Positions 1 through 11,737 of a DNA stretch of 64,000 nt are shown here, piece by piece. A program made the translations under genes and the position numbers. The notes beneath the pieces are model-generated. The model was given only the letters and a program-made list of their open reading frames with translations. It was not told the DNA's origin and did no database searches. Position 1 is the stretch's first letter. Every line of letters starts with the position of its first letter. Origin of the DNA: Pyrrhoderma lamaoense (taxonomy: Eukaryota > Basidiomycota > Agaricomycetes > Hymenochaetales > Hymenochaetaceae); the NCBI GenBank assembly GCA_002794735.1, contig NBAZ01000005.1, forward strand, positions 248,001 through 312,000, given 5' to 3'.

Positions 1-2
1 TT

Positions 3-3000
3 GATGGCTCACGGCCAGATGCCACCCCAGCTCAGAAGAAGGCCAAACCAAGGAACCAACAAGTTCAGCAAGAAAAAATCGATGGGATGACAAGAGAGAT
101 CCATATCGCCTTCCAGATGTAGATATGGATGCAATGATTGAAAAGGCAACTCGTAATTCAAGTGCCCCAGATCCACGACTCGCAACAGAAGATGAACTAC
201 GAGCATTCCTTGAGATGCTTCGGCCAGAAGATCTTGATGTAAGTTCCCCAGCTTTCAAGGAGCTTCCGACCGAGGTACAATACGAGATCATCGGAGATCT
301 CCGACTGAAGTCCCGGCAAACATCTTATAAACGGCTTCAATCCATGCTGCGTGATTCTCGGACTCCACTTGATTTTTCACGAGCTCAAATAGTAAACTTG
401 AAGCAACGTAATGATCTTACTCAACAGCTACTAGAGACAACGGATAGTATTGGAAAGACCAATGACACTAATCTAATCGTATTGCAAGTGAACGAAATAG
501 AGAATACATTCTTGTCAAGAATGAAGGAGAAGACGGTGGATTTATATTAGGGATCCGAAATGAAGGAACTCAGGAAAAACCGATTATCATTGACACAGAT
601 GAGTCCGCAAAGTCGGAAGAAGAATCTGATGACGATATGGAAGAAGTGCATATGTATGTTTTCTATAAGCATAATCGAGGATGGAAACATAATTAACAAT
701 ACCGTATACTATCCAGCCCTGCAAACACTGCTCCAAATTACGATCCAGATCTACGAGATTTCCAACGTAAAAATGCTTTAGATGCAATTGAAAGACGTTA
801 CTTGCAGTCTAATTTGCGTGGAAAATCCAAGTTTAAGCGAGAAAAGCCGTTATTTATGCCTGACTCTTCGGAGGAGGCCGATGATTTAGCTAATGATTTT
901 GGCTATGACATAGAGGGGGATGAAATGCAATCACTTCACCTCGTAACCGCCCTAGAGGAATCAATAAAAACACTGAAGAGAACGATCTTGGGTTGGCTAC
1001 CGCCTTGCAAGCATCCATAGACGAGGAAGAGGCCGCTAATTTACGCAAAGCTATCGAGGAATCTCGGTTGAGCTCATCGAACGTCAGAAGCAGTATAAAT
1101 CAACTACATGAGTCCCCAAGTCATGTTGCTGGTCCATCTAATCTTTCAAGGCATCAACGTACAGCACCATCGGATTTAGATGACGATATATACGCAGATT
1201 ATACACTTTCTAGATTAGATACTGCGCTAAGATTTGCGAATATTAGTCGGAATGATAAAGGTCAAAGGTCACCCCCCGGGCTTTTTTCAAACCCTAACTT
1301 GCTTTTGGAATTTCCTACTGAACCGGAGGAAAACAAAAAGACTATTTCCATAGCCTCAGAGGCTGATGACGAAGAAGATGACGATGATATGGAAGAGGTT
1401 GTACCCTTTCAGTCAGTAATAAGATTGGACGCGAAAAAAACGGATCTTGACCCACATGAGACTCCCATAGTCCGGAGTGGTGAACTTAAGGAAGGCCTAG
1501 ATCCCTTAAGAATAGAGACTGCACCCGAAGAGCTGACCGCTTTTACGATAACAAATGCGAAGGCTAATAATAATTCTTTGCTATCACAGAAATTACACCC
1601 CAGAACTCAGTCTCCTGAGCCATTTGCACAATCGGCTATCATTCATCCAGATCAAGTGAATACTAATAGCCCTCCCTCTGGATCATCTGATGTTGAAGGC
1701 GATTCTTGGTCCCGGCACCAACTCCCGGCGGGTCCAGAACACCTAATAATCAACATGTGGACGAAGGTTGGGATGCTGCCCATGAAATGAATGTTCAAGA
1801 GGAGGAAGGCGAATTTGCACGTTTTGCGGCTCAAGTCCGTGGTCGAGATATGAACGAAGTACGAAAAGAAATTGATGAAGAAATTCGCCAACTGAATCAG
1901 CAACGAAAAGCTGCAATGCGCGATTCTGACGAAATCACACAAGCTATGATTGCCCAGATTATGGTGAGCATATTGATGAATATGGTTTGCAACCTATAAC
2001 GTTAAATTGGAAATATCTGATATAGACAATGCTCCGTCTCTTCGGCATTCCATATATTACGGCTCCGATGGAAGCAGAAGCCCAATGTGCCACGCTCGTG
2101 GATAAAGGTCTCGTCGACGGAGTAATCACAGACGACTCAGACGTCTTCCTCTTCGGTGCCAAACGCGTCTTTAAAAATATGTTTAATCAAGCAAAGACTG
2201 TCGAATGCTTCCTCCTTCTTGATCTCTCCCGCGAGCTCGGACTGGACCGCGGTACTCTTATCCGTTTAGCTTATCTGCTTGGTAGTGATTATGTCACTGG
2301 ATTGCCGGGTGTTGGACCTGTCGTGGCTATGGAGTTGATTAAGGAATTCCCGGAGAGGACGGTTTATACAAGTTTAGGGATTGGTGGCAGAAGGTTAGTC
2401 GTGCTAAAATCGACTTTTAATACTACTAATAATCCAAGTCTTGTTCTAACAAAACTTTCATGGAATAGGTTCAATCTGGAAAGGACAAAGAATCAGACAA
2501 CCTCTCATCTTTCCGCAAGCGTTTTGTATGGCAAGATAGTACTCTCGTAATGTCATTCACTCACTTGTAATTATGTAGAAAAAGCGTTTCAAGGATCTCT
2601 ACCTCCCGCCCGACTGGCCAAATCCAGCCGTTGTGAGTACCTCTCAAAAATGGTTATTAATCAATATTCCTCAGTCTACTGACTTACGATTCAAAACATC
2701 TCTAGCAAGATGCCTATTACAATCCTACAGTCGATACGTCTGACGAGCCATTTAAATGGGGTCTGCCAGACCTTGACGGTCTTCGAGAGTGAGTACTTCT
2801 CCTGAAGTATCGTAGCTAGATAACTCAGACTAAATACACCACCTTGACTATAAACTAGCTTCTTCCAACATGAGCTATCATGGGACGCTAACAAAGTTGA
2901 TGAACTACTCCTCCCATTATCCAAAAAATGAATAAACGTGGACAGGTTAGTTCCTATGTATACCGACATGTCTTGACTCAACTTAAACCACTATTAAATT

Positions 3001-3829
3001 TAATATCCAATAATCTCTAATTCAAATACAGGAAGCAGCAATGAATCGCCAAGATACACTCAACAATTTTTTCTCGATCTCCGAAGGTGCGGGTGGCATC
3101 GAGCCACGAAGACGAAATGCTTACAGGAGTCGGCGTCTCCAAGCAGTCGTAGAAGCTCACAAAGCACTAAGGGCTTCGGGCAGCCTAACCGGTTCAACCG
3201 GTTCTAGTGCTATGGAAACAGAGAACCATGCTGAAGAAGTAGGAACAAGAGTAAGACGAGAAGCTGGTTCAGGAACTGGAGGTACGAGAATAGGAGTAGG
3301 AGAAGAAAATTTGAAATATAATGATAATTCAGAGACGGGGGTGGCACCAAATCCGCGGCCTCAGACACAAACACGGCCTTCAAAGAGGAGGAAGAAAGAT
3401 ATTGAAGCGGAAGCAGAGTCTATGAACGAGGGTATAGTAGGCGTATCAATTAATAATGGGAGCAATGAGAGTGAGGATCCTGGTTCCAGTAAGTCGGCGA
3501 GGGGAAGGAGGGGTAGGGGTACTGGTAGAGGTCGTGGTCGTGGTCAAGGTCGAGGCAGAAAAGTTGCAGCTTCAGAAGAACCAGAAATGAAAGCGCAGCA
3601 ACGAGGCCACCATAGGTTAGACGTGAACCCGAGCACTCAAAAACATAGTCAAACACACAAGTCAAGAAGAAGCACTGAGAAGAGAAAGAAGAAAAATGGC
3701 CCCACGTCTCACTCAGATTCCGAGTTCAATTCTGGATCGGATAATAACGAGCCAGGAGGAAGTCCCTCTACTAAGATTATACCTTCCCGCGAAATGAATT
3801 TGCGTAAACGTACAAGGGTATCCTCATAA
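3..3829 (+). CDS. RAD2: DNA repair endonuclease RAD2/XPG (3' part; 5' end outside window)
   Basis: Structure-specific flap/bubble endonuclease that makes the 3' incision in nucleotide excision repair. The window starts inside the spacer after the missing N-terminal nuclease half; the conserved RWDD...DPYRLPDVD segment lies near 80-125. Two ubiquitin-interacting-like stretches (ALEESI and [13 protein letters not shown]...AIEESR) lie at about 945-1070. The XPG-I nuclease half begins with [20 protein letters not shown] near 2030, followed by the acidic DDSDVFLFG and the helix-hairpin-helix [14 protein letters not shown]. After the nuclease comes a PCNA-binding type box, QDTLNNFF, near 3050, then a basic Ser/Arg/Gly-rich tail ending at TAA 3829. 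Introns are visible near 659-713, 1953-2029, 2390-2468, 2530-2579 and further 3'. The frame breaks at six places (about 78, 477, 970, 1706, 2350, 2920), each repaired by one extra base, so no single open frame spans it. Family identity is certain; whether this copy is intact depends on those bases. Confidence 0.93.
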
Positions 3830-4396
3830 CAGGTTCGTCTGCAAATATCGTCGCACGTTCTGAGGAATAGAAGGGGATGACGAAAACGGCGAAGCCTTGG
3901 GACTTGACTCTGAGGGATCAGAGTACAGAGACGAGTAGCTCGTCCCCTATCCTCCTTCTAGCTACTTTCAAAAATTTGAGTACTATTACTAAATTATTCA
4001 TCGGCATTCGATAATTTGATGTTTGGAGTACACATGGCACCCATGGCGACTCAGCAACACCTCCCTTCTCATTTCATAATATTATTATTCGACATCTAGG
4101 ATCTAGTCGGACATCTTGTTTTATAATTCCCTTTTCTTCCTTCATTTGTAATAACTTATCATGATAATCATCTCTTTTATGTACCTTTAATCAAACGGAC
4201 TCCCTTCTTCGATTACAAATTACATTTCTGTAATTTTTCTTTTCAGTGGTTCACAAATATACGGGTGGATTATATGGAAAAGAGAATGCAACATGCAGTC
4301 GCTCAGTTGGTTTTTCGCATTGGAAATTAATTGATAATATATAAGAAGCATTGTGTTTTTCTACTCTTCGTCTGCTTCTATTTCCGGAGTAAAGCC
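3830..4396. other. Intergenic, convergent 3' ends
   Basis: The spacer between the tail-to-tail RAD2 and NDUFB8 genes is AT-rich and presumably holds both 3' UTRs. I see no coding potential or RNA gene in it. Confidence 0.6.
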
Positions 4397-5025
4397 CTAT
4401 AAGAAGTTATAGTTAAGAATCAGCCACCAGAGAACAGAGATCGGTATGTAAACAGATCCAAGAGAAGAGAGTACCTTGTTCGCTTCATTACCCCCTAATT
4501 CCTTAACGAGACCATCGTAAGGGTATGATCGGGGTACAGCAGGCATTTCCGGAGTGCTAGCATAGGCAAACAGCATGATGGACCCAAATATTGAGGCGGC
4601 TACACTGAATTGAAACAAAGCGGTTTTGGGGGCAATTTTAGGGGGGTCAAGTCCCCACATCGAGTACATTTCATCTCTTTCGTGAAGCTAAAAGTCCGAG
4701 GTAGATGGAAACAGGACAATTATTTAATTAAGGTAGTTGTAGGGGGTTGTAGGGTATGGTAGTCAGTTTGTCAATATCAGTTATTTTCGATTAGAAAGAA
4801 AGGTAAGAAATAACTCACAGTGTCACCAAAGTTACGGCGCATCTGGTTATCCCACCATCCTGTTGGTGGAAGAGTTGCACGAGAGACGTCTGGAAGGGTA
4901 GGATAGTCGCCTAACTGAGGGTCTTTCTGGGTCGAAAGAGAGCGACGTGCCGAGTGAGCTGCAACTACAGCTGAGCGCCTGCTACTGCTGGCTGCTGCCA
5001 GTCGACCTACTGCTAGAGAGCTCAT
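4397..5025 (-). CDS. NDUFB8: NADH:ubiquinone oxidoreductase subunit NDUFB8 (ASHI family)
   Basis: Accessory subunit of the membrane arm of mitochondrial complex I. Two exons (5025-4819 and 4687-4397) give about 165 residues. Residues 1-35 are rich in Ser, Ala and Arg without acids, as expected of a mitochondrial presequence, and RRSLSTQ looks like its processing region. The mature part has the family pattern: GDYPTLP, GWWDNQMRRNFGDT, then after the intron LHERDEMYSMW, one transmembrane helix (ASIFGSIMLFAY) and the diagnostic SYPYDGLVKELGG, matching the YPYNNLYLERGG region of animal NDUFB8. The intron (GTGAGT...TTTTAG) joins in phase 0. The start is the first Met of a basic leader and is shared with no upstream in-frame Met. 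It is divergent from the methyltransferase gene upstream. Confidence 0.87.
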
Positions 5026-5676
5026 GTGTTGGTGAAATGAGAGGCACGGGATAGGACCCGCACGGCGTTACACATTGTACTAGCGTGACAAACTGACAAC
5101 AGATATGGCAATTGTGACGCACTATGTATCGCGTTATCCATCCACGAGAATAATTTTCCTTAAATGAAGATAGATAAAATATCAAATGCGCGGATGAGTT
5201 TGTGCGATGACCTAATACCATATGAGGTAAGTAAAGAAGTTCTCCCTGAGAAGGAATTTTCTGATGGGCAAAGTCTAAAAGAAAAGGGAAAAATTTTGGA
5301 TTTTTTCTGATACTAAGCGATTCCGTGAAGGCAGGCAACGCACACCCCTCCTCCCGTTTCCCGTTCGATCTGTTATTTTATAAATGTGTCTGTTCCGAGA
5401 CCTGGGCTCCGGCTACTCCTTCTTTCCAAGCGATGCTTGATAAACCTCTTTTGAAAAATTTCCGTCATTTCTCCCCTTCCTCGCTCATCATATTACCTAT
5501 TCCTTACTACCTACCTCTCTAGTTGCTTCCCTATAACTACCTATATACACTACCTTACTTCCGTTAACCAGTCCCTACTACTTACTAGACTCTACCATCT
5601 ACTATAACTAGTGTCTACCTATTCTACCGTTCCCTAACTCCTCACGTTCCCGAATAACCAATAAACTCCAAGGGAA
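5026..5676. promoter_or_regulatory. Divergent promoter region NDUFB8 / methyltransferase
   Basis: 650 bases separate the two start codons. The half next to the methyltransferase (5440-5650) is strongly C/T-rich on the + strand, a common feature of fungal core promoters. No specific factor site is claimed. Confidence 0.5.
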
Positions 5677-8600
5677 ATGAGCTCACTAGCAGTGGACGTT
5701 GTAGACATATCAACAACCTCGCGCGCTAACTCAATAGGAGGGGGTTATCAACCCAACACACCTAGTCCGATATCAACTCTGAGCTCAACTTCAGCAAGCC
5801 AAGGGGTACATAGGGATGTCAGTGCGGAACTCCTTGAACGGGGTCATATCAAGCATAGGAAGCACGGTGACGTGCCCTACCCACTAAAGTCTATCAGTAC
5901 GGACCCATTTATTAATATATGAGCGCCTAGTGCATTGTGGTTCTTATTCAATCATTACCTTTTCTCTCCTTCCTCCTTCAACATGCATCAATTTATGAAA
6001 TTCCATTCCCCTGCTCCTCTGTTTTTCCTCTCTACACCTTTTTCATCCCCCTCTCTCCTTTCCGTTCGACGTTCCCCATTGTATCACTTTAGACAGGCAT
6101 ATTGCCGATCACGAGACTATCGACAGCCTGTTCGTCTCGCATACAGCAGCAGGCTTTACTTTAACAGATTTTAAACGCCCTCCGAGACGGGTATTGGATC
6201 TAGGGTGTGGAACTGGCTTTTGGATCATCAGTGCGGCACAGCATTGGAAGGTATGTTGTGTATCTATTGTTGTTTCTTTCTTCACTTTGCTCCGGTTTGG
6301 GAGCATTCTTTCAGCTCCTTGACTTTCCTTCTATTCCCCGCTCTCTATTTGCTTTTTCCTATTCAGTACTCAATATCCCCCGTGTCCCCGTGCCCTTTCC
6401 TTTCCCCTCATCCTCCGTTACTCGATCACTGATCTTGAGATATATAATGACCATAATACGATAATTTCGTATCAAAGCTATATCATCACTCACAATTTTT
6501 TATATTGTTTTATACTAATTTAACACAGGCTCCTTTCCATACTAACTTTTTTGATGCCTTCCTCCGATAATTTGTTTAGGAGACGCACTTTGTCGGATTT
6601 GATATTTCCCATTGCCAGCCTAATCTGCATTATACTGCTTTAGAATACAGGAACCGGATCGAATGGGTTCACGGCAACTTGTAAGTATGCATATATCTAT
6701 CATAGGCTGTTTTAGAAAGTGAGGTGTTGTACTGATTGGATGTTCTTCCCTTGATACGCGTATCTGTGGCCACTGATTCACCAATCAACTCAAATATCAA
6801 CCCATCCCAATCAAACGTAATGACTCATCTCTAAATCAACTCAAAACTTCTCAAAAACTTCTCATCTTAAATCAAAATTTGAAACTTAACAAAACAGCTT
6901 AGACGGTTTACCCTTTGAGGATGAAGAGTTTGACATGGTCCGTATAATGTTCATAGGCCTCGGCGTTCCGGAAGACGAAGTGAGTCATCATCTTCTGTCT
7001 TCATCAACCGCATTCTTTTTTTCCACATTCTTACTTCAAAGAGCTAAATGCTGATTGTGGCTTTTTTTCGAAATTCTCAGTGGCAATTTATTTTTGACGT
7101 AAGTTTCCATCATTTTAAATTTTCTATAAATATCCTTTTTTCCCTCCTCATTCATCGCCAAAATGTCGTATCACGTTAGTGCCAAAAGAGGCCTACAAAA
7201 GACAGAAATGAATGTAGATATGAGAAAAGGGGGAGACAGATCGAATGGATACATTTAAACTACATATTGAAGAAGAAAAGTTGCTAACAAATGGATACTA
7301 CATACAGGAGGTCGTCAGAGTAATGACAAAAGACGGTGTAGTCGAAGTGATTGAAGAGGATCTCATTTTCCCGTGTCCCGAGTCACCGATGAATGTTAAC
7401 CGGACACCTCATGCTTCTCCCTCACTCCTCGGTAGGAGCTCGAGAAGTTACTCGCGTTCGACTATTGGCAATAATAGTAACAGCACTGGCACTAATAGCA
7501 ATAATTCGGGCTTCAGTAACAGTGGCTCGCATTATAGCAGTACCTCGCACTACAGTGGTAGTGGATCACACTCTCATTCAAGTGAAGGGGATACATTCGA
7601 AGACTTTTACGATGAGTTATTTGAATCTGGAAGCAAGTCGCGTAGTATTGATACGTTGAGGCAGCATGATCAAGTACGTACAATTATTTCATTCTTTTCT
7701 ACTTACCCTTCCCCGTTATCTACCTATCTATCCTCCCACTTCTATCTCTTCCTCCCGTTCTATGTGTTTTTCTATCTGTTCTGCTTTGCTTATATCAACC
7801 AACGCGCTCATTTATCTTCTACTTCTTTCTTAATTATTTTACAAATTTGTTTACTGATTGAACTGACGGCTTAATAACTTCTAATTTGAATTTTATCCTT
7901 TGCCGATGTTTCCTAATTTTTCCTGGTACTTCTCAAACATCCCCTTGTCCTTCCCGGACTTTATGGTACTATACTGGGCCGAACTGAACCGGGATTTGTG
8001 ATGGTCGCGTGGTTTGTTGCCTGTATGTTCCGCGGTGATGACGCTACCTATGATTTTGATGACACTGTACAACGTGGGGGTATACGAATGTCTCCAGAGA
8101 GACCACTCAAAACTCAAACAAGCCTTCTACGAGATGCTAAGCGCACGTTTCATAAACCCACAAGTCTTAACCGTCCTACCCTTCTATCTTCAAACAGCAT
8201 TCCAAGAAGTTGAAGCAATCCCACACATTCGGATTTTCCTACCTCCACCAAGTGGGATCGAGTCACTGAAATGCGAGGCAGCGTCTGCTGAGGAGAGAGC
8301 AGCTGCTAATGCATCTAATAACGGCTCCGAGCATGGTAATATGGGTATGGGCGGAGGTCTTGATCTTGGTCTGGGTTTAGGTTTTGGCTTGACCTCAGGT
8401 TCTATCTCGTCTTCCTCAGGCCGAATTATCGAAATGTCAAATCATATTGCCAAACATGTCGAATCCAACTTAGGCACTCTACAGGATCAAACTCGTTCTC
8501 GATTTGCCTTGAGGCGGATCCTAGAGACGGTGCGTGGATGTAAAGAGGAGATGTGGAAGGAATATGAGAAGATAAATAGAAGCGAAAGGAAAACTGCTAA

Positions 8601-8985
8601 TCCCAGAGCGGATAGAGAGGACTTTGAGATACATTTTTATAATTGGGAGTGGTGAGTAATAATATGTTTTAGAACGAGTTTCTTTCTATTTTTACTTTAC
8701 TATTCATATTTTCCCGTCAAGCTAACAATGAATTCCACCTCTTTCGCTCCTAATTACAGCGACATGCAAGACCGAATCAACATGCAGGACACGATAAGTT
8801 CAATATTGGGATGGGAAAAACCAACAGCATCGGCTACCCCATATTGGTACGAATGGCGGATAAAAGGCGATACAGAAGACGTAGAAGCGTTCTTTGCACA
8901 TGCACCACCAGAGCCTATCCGGACTGTCCGAGCTTTTATATGTAGGAGACCTGTTCAGCAGGTTACCAGTGATTCGTCTTCTTAG
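5677..8985 (+). CDS. SAM-dependent methyltransferase with low-complexity inserts
   Basis: Class I (Rossmann-fold) methyltransferase; substrate unknown. Exons read here: 5677-5896, 6093-6250, then exons starting near 6581, 6898, 7081 and 7308, a long exon from 8098 and a last one from 8761. Motif I is VLDLGCGTGFW (about 6190), motif II FVGFDIS after the second intron, then EWVHGNF, a MVRIMF strand and EVVRVMTKDGVVEVIEEDLIFP, the usual order of Methyltransf_25-type domains. A Ser/Asn/Gly/His-rich insert (7420-7600) follows the catalytic core, and the next exon opens with RDHSKLKQAFYEM and ARFINPQV, the helical region common in fungal members. A second Gly-rich insert lies near 8340-8400. All junctions keep frame except that the long intron (about 7675-8097) is unusually large and its limits are less sure. 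The N-terminal 70 residues are Ser/Thr-rich and probably disordered. Confidence 0.82.
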
Positions 8986-11737
8986 AGTCTTCACTTCTTG
9001 GATCCCCGGATCTGAGATCTATATATAACTAGGACTACTTCCTCTTTTAAAGTTTTTCTTTTCTTTTATATCATACCTTTCTTCATTTTCAAAAATACCT
9101 CGTGTCCTCAACTCTTTTATATCTTGATCCTTTTTTAGGGGGTATCTATTAGGGTCCCCCTTACTCTCCTACACTCCAACTGACCTTCGCTCTACTCCGT
9201 TTCTTCCATTCCTCCATCTTCTTCTTTCTCTTCCCTCTTCCCTCTTCCCTCAACTCACCATCGACTCATCTCATCTCTAGCATATAGCCGTCCTCGATTA
9301 TAATCTATCATTGTATCATTGGGTATTTTTTTGTTGGTTACAAAAGTCAATATAAAAATATTGTATTGAATATCATTCATTCCTTCTTTTGTTTTATCTG
9401 TTTCAAATCCTTGTTTTTCTTTTATTTAAATTATACTTCTTTTCGTTTTTTTCTGTGATTAATTTCGGAATTGGAGTCTGTACACATATCTTTTCATCCC
9501 TTTACTCTGTCTATGCTTCCCTTTTGTATATATCAATTCGAACGTTTTGATGCGTATCAAGAAGCCACTTTTTTATAGACTTAAACGGAGATTTGTCGCA
9601 TCTAACTTCCTCTATAATCTGCCAAGATGTACACACCCGTTTTAGTATCTTGTATTATCTATTATATAGAGCAATTTCTTATGTGGGTTCAAAACGGAAA
9701 GGGGAAACGTATCTTGCTTCATATATATATCAACAAACTCATAAAAACGGACTAGAGCAGACACAAGAGTAGAGTAACATAATGATAAGAGAGGCGATGA
9801 AAACCCTAAGCTTGGGCATACATATGAAACTTACGCTAGTGAGATTTAGATCTAATGAGTACATTACTACCTAAGCACCGTTTCCGTATATCCCATTTTC
9901 AGGTTGTGCTGGATCAGAGAAGATATCGTGGAAATTGAGATCAAAAGCGCGAGTAGGCCTAACCAAATAACACGTTTCACATCAAAGCCACCACGGAGTT
10001 TACCGAGCTCACAACGTCCAAATTCTACGGAACTCAACAGATGTAAAAGACAAAAAGAACTCCCGGGACGTTGATGCTATACCTAGTACCTGACAAGCTA
10101 TCCTAGTAATGATATAATGATGGCTTACGATTATCAGTATAACTCGACGAATATTAAAACTCACTACTAACGTACAGATAAAGACTCCCCCCCCCCCCCT
10201 CAATCCTTTCGATTCGTGTCAGCGAGAGGCTTCATAGATGTCAGGTATCATAGACAATCCGTCAAAAGGCTTTGTACATACATGTTGGCCCTTTAGGAAC
10301 TGTCTTCAGAGGAAGACCTATAAGCCTATTGTCATGCTCAGGGATACCTCCAGCACAGACTTTGTTAACACTCCTCAGACATTCATCACAGCAGATAACG
10401 TTTAAGCCAGAGCTGATTTTGGCTTTGAAGTGAGACTCAGGCGAGTGAACACAAAGATGGACCTTTGAATGCTGGGGACGGAGGCTGTTCAGCCTGAGGC
10501 CACGGCCGGTACTACTAATACTAGTATCAGCTTGAAATATGCACATCTCCTAGATCGAAGAATTGAGCTTCGTAAATTGATACTTTCAACGACAATACTC
10601 ATCTTATATATGTACTTGAGTCAAATCAAAAGCACATATGGTTTTTATATCTATGGCAAAACATCAAGTTTCATGGAACTTCTTCCCATCGTTGCATCGT
10701 TGATAATAATAGAATATCGTTTTGTGCCGGGGTTTAAGCTGAGAAGCACTGCAAGGCTATTCACTGCACTATCTACCACGCCCTTGAGTACGAGAATACA
10801 AGATTTAAAGGAAAACTATAGATAAACATTGCAAAGCCCTCTGTCTATCAAAAGTGGACACCTCATTACCTGTATTCTGTTTGCCCGGGCGCTATATCAT
10901 GTCTCTTCGCCTAAGTATTGAAATCTCAGCTTTCTCCTCTTACTTTACTCAGATTTTCGTAACAAGTGGTGGCTAAATTGTGAAAGAACTCGTTGTATTC
11001 CCTGCTTACGACTTACCTTTCGAGGCATAATTCGTACTTCAAGAATGTCTCTTAACATGAAAAAGTTGATTTTTTAAGATCTTGCCACATATTCTGTACC
11101 CGGGCTGCTAAAATTGGAAGGTAAACCTTATACTAGACGACTATTAAATTGTTTTATTCTAATGATCCAGTGATAAAAGATGTAGAAAGGTGAGGACAAC
11201 TGACGCAGAAGACTCTACAGATTTTCGCCAATGATCAAAGTAGAAGTATACATCTCATGGGATATATATTATGATTCGAGATTGAGTTCTGATTTTGAGT
11301 TACTGACACTATAAAGTCGAAGATCAGATGGAGATATACTTACGACCTGAAACTTTGCAAGGTAAACAGAGGCTGTATTTCATGCTTCCTAATATGGAAT
11401 ACATCCTGAAAAGGCAAATTGTAACCTAATGGAGGAGATGCATATGGTCCTCAGGTCTAGGGGCTTACAGGACTTCTCAAGAGTCCGAACACTCATCCTC
11501 AATTTTTTTTGATACCTTCATCTCAAACACTCTCATCAACAACCACGCATCATCCACGTCATCCACACAGGGATCAAACGTAAATAATCTATCAAATCTC
11601 GTCGCCCCTCGCCCTCACTCGTCCCTCGTCTTCGATCATTCAATTTTTTCATTTTACTGAAAAATATAGAGAAGCTAATCTTACATCTTCTCAAAGGGAC
11701 GTACAACAAAGAGAACTTGATATTAAAAAAATAAAAT
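8986..11737. other. Long intergenic region
   Basis: 2.75 kb without a supportable gene. The first 700 bases are T-rich and probably hold the methyltransferase 3' UTR. Short open frames on both strands near 10260-10825 have no recognisable motif. The last 250 bases, with C/T-rich stretches and CATCATCC-type sequence, are probably the EBP1 promoter. Confidence 0.55.
10187..10199. repeat. Poly(C) tract, 13 C
   Basis: An uninterrupted run of 13 C on the + strand in non-coding DNA. Its length should be treated with caution because runs elsewhere in the window appear under-called. Confidence 0.9.

Noticed and set aside
3..3829. Programmed frameshifting as the reason for the RAD2 breaks
   Set aside because: Six sites in one gene and similar breaks in unrelated genes, with no common slippery sequence or downstream structure, make missed bases far more likely.
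10262..10825. Overlapping open frames on both strands, one with a CDECLRSVNKVC stretch
   Set aside because: The Cys spacing does not complete a zinc-binding motif, and neither frame has splice-compatible neighbours or a recognised family.
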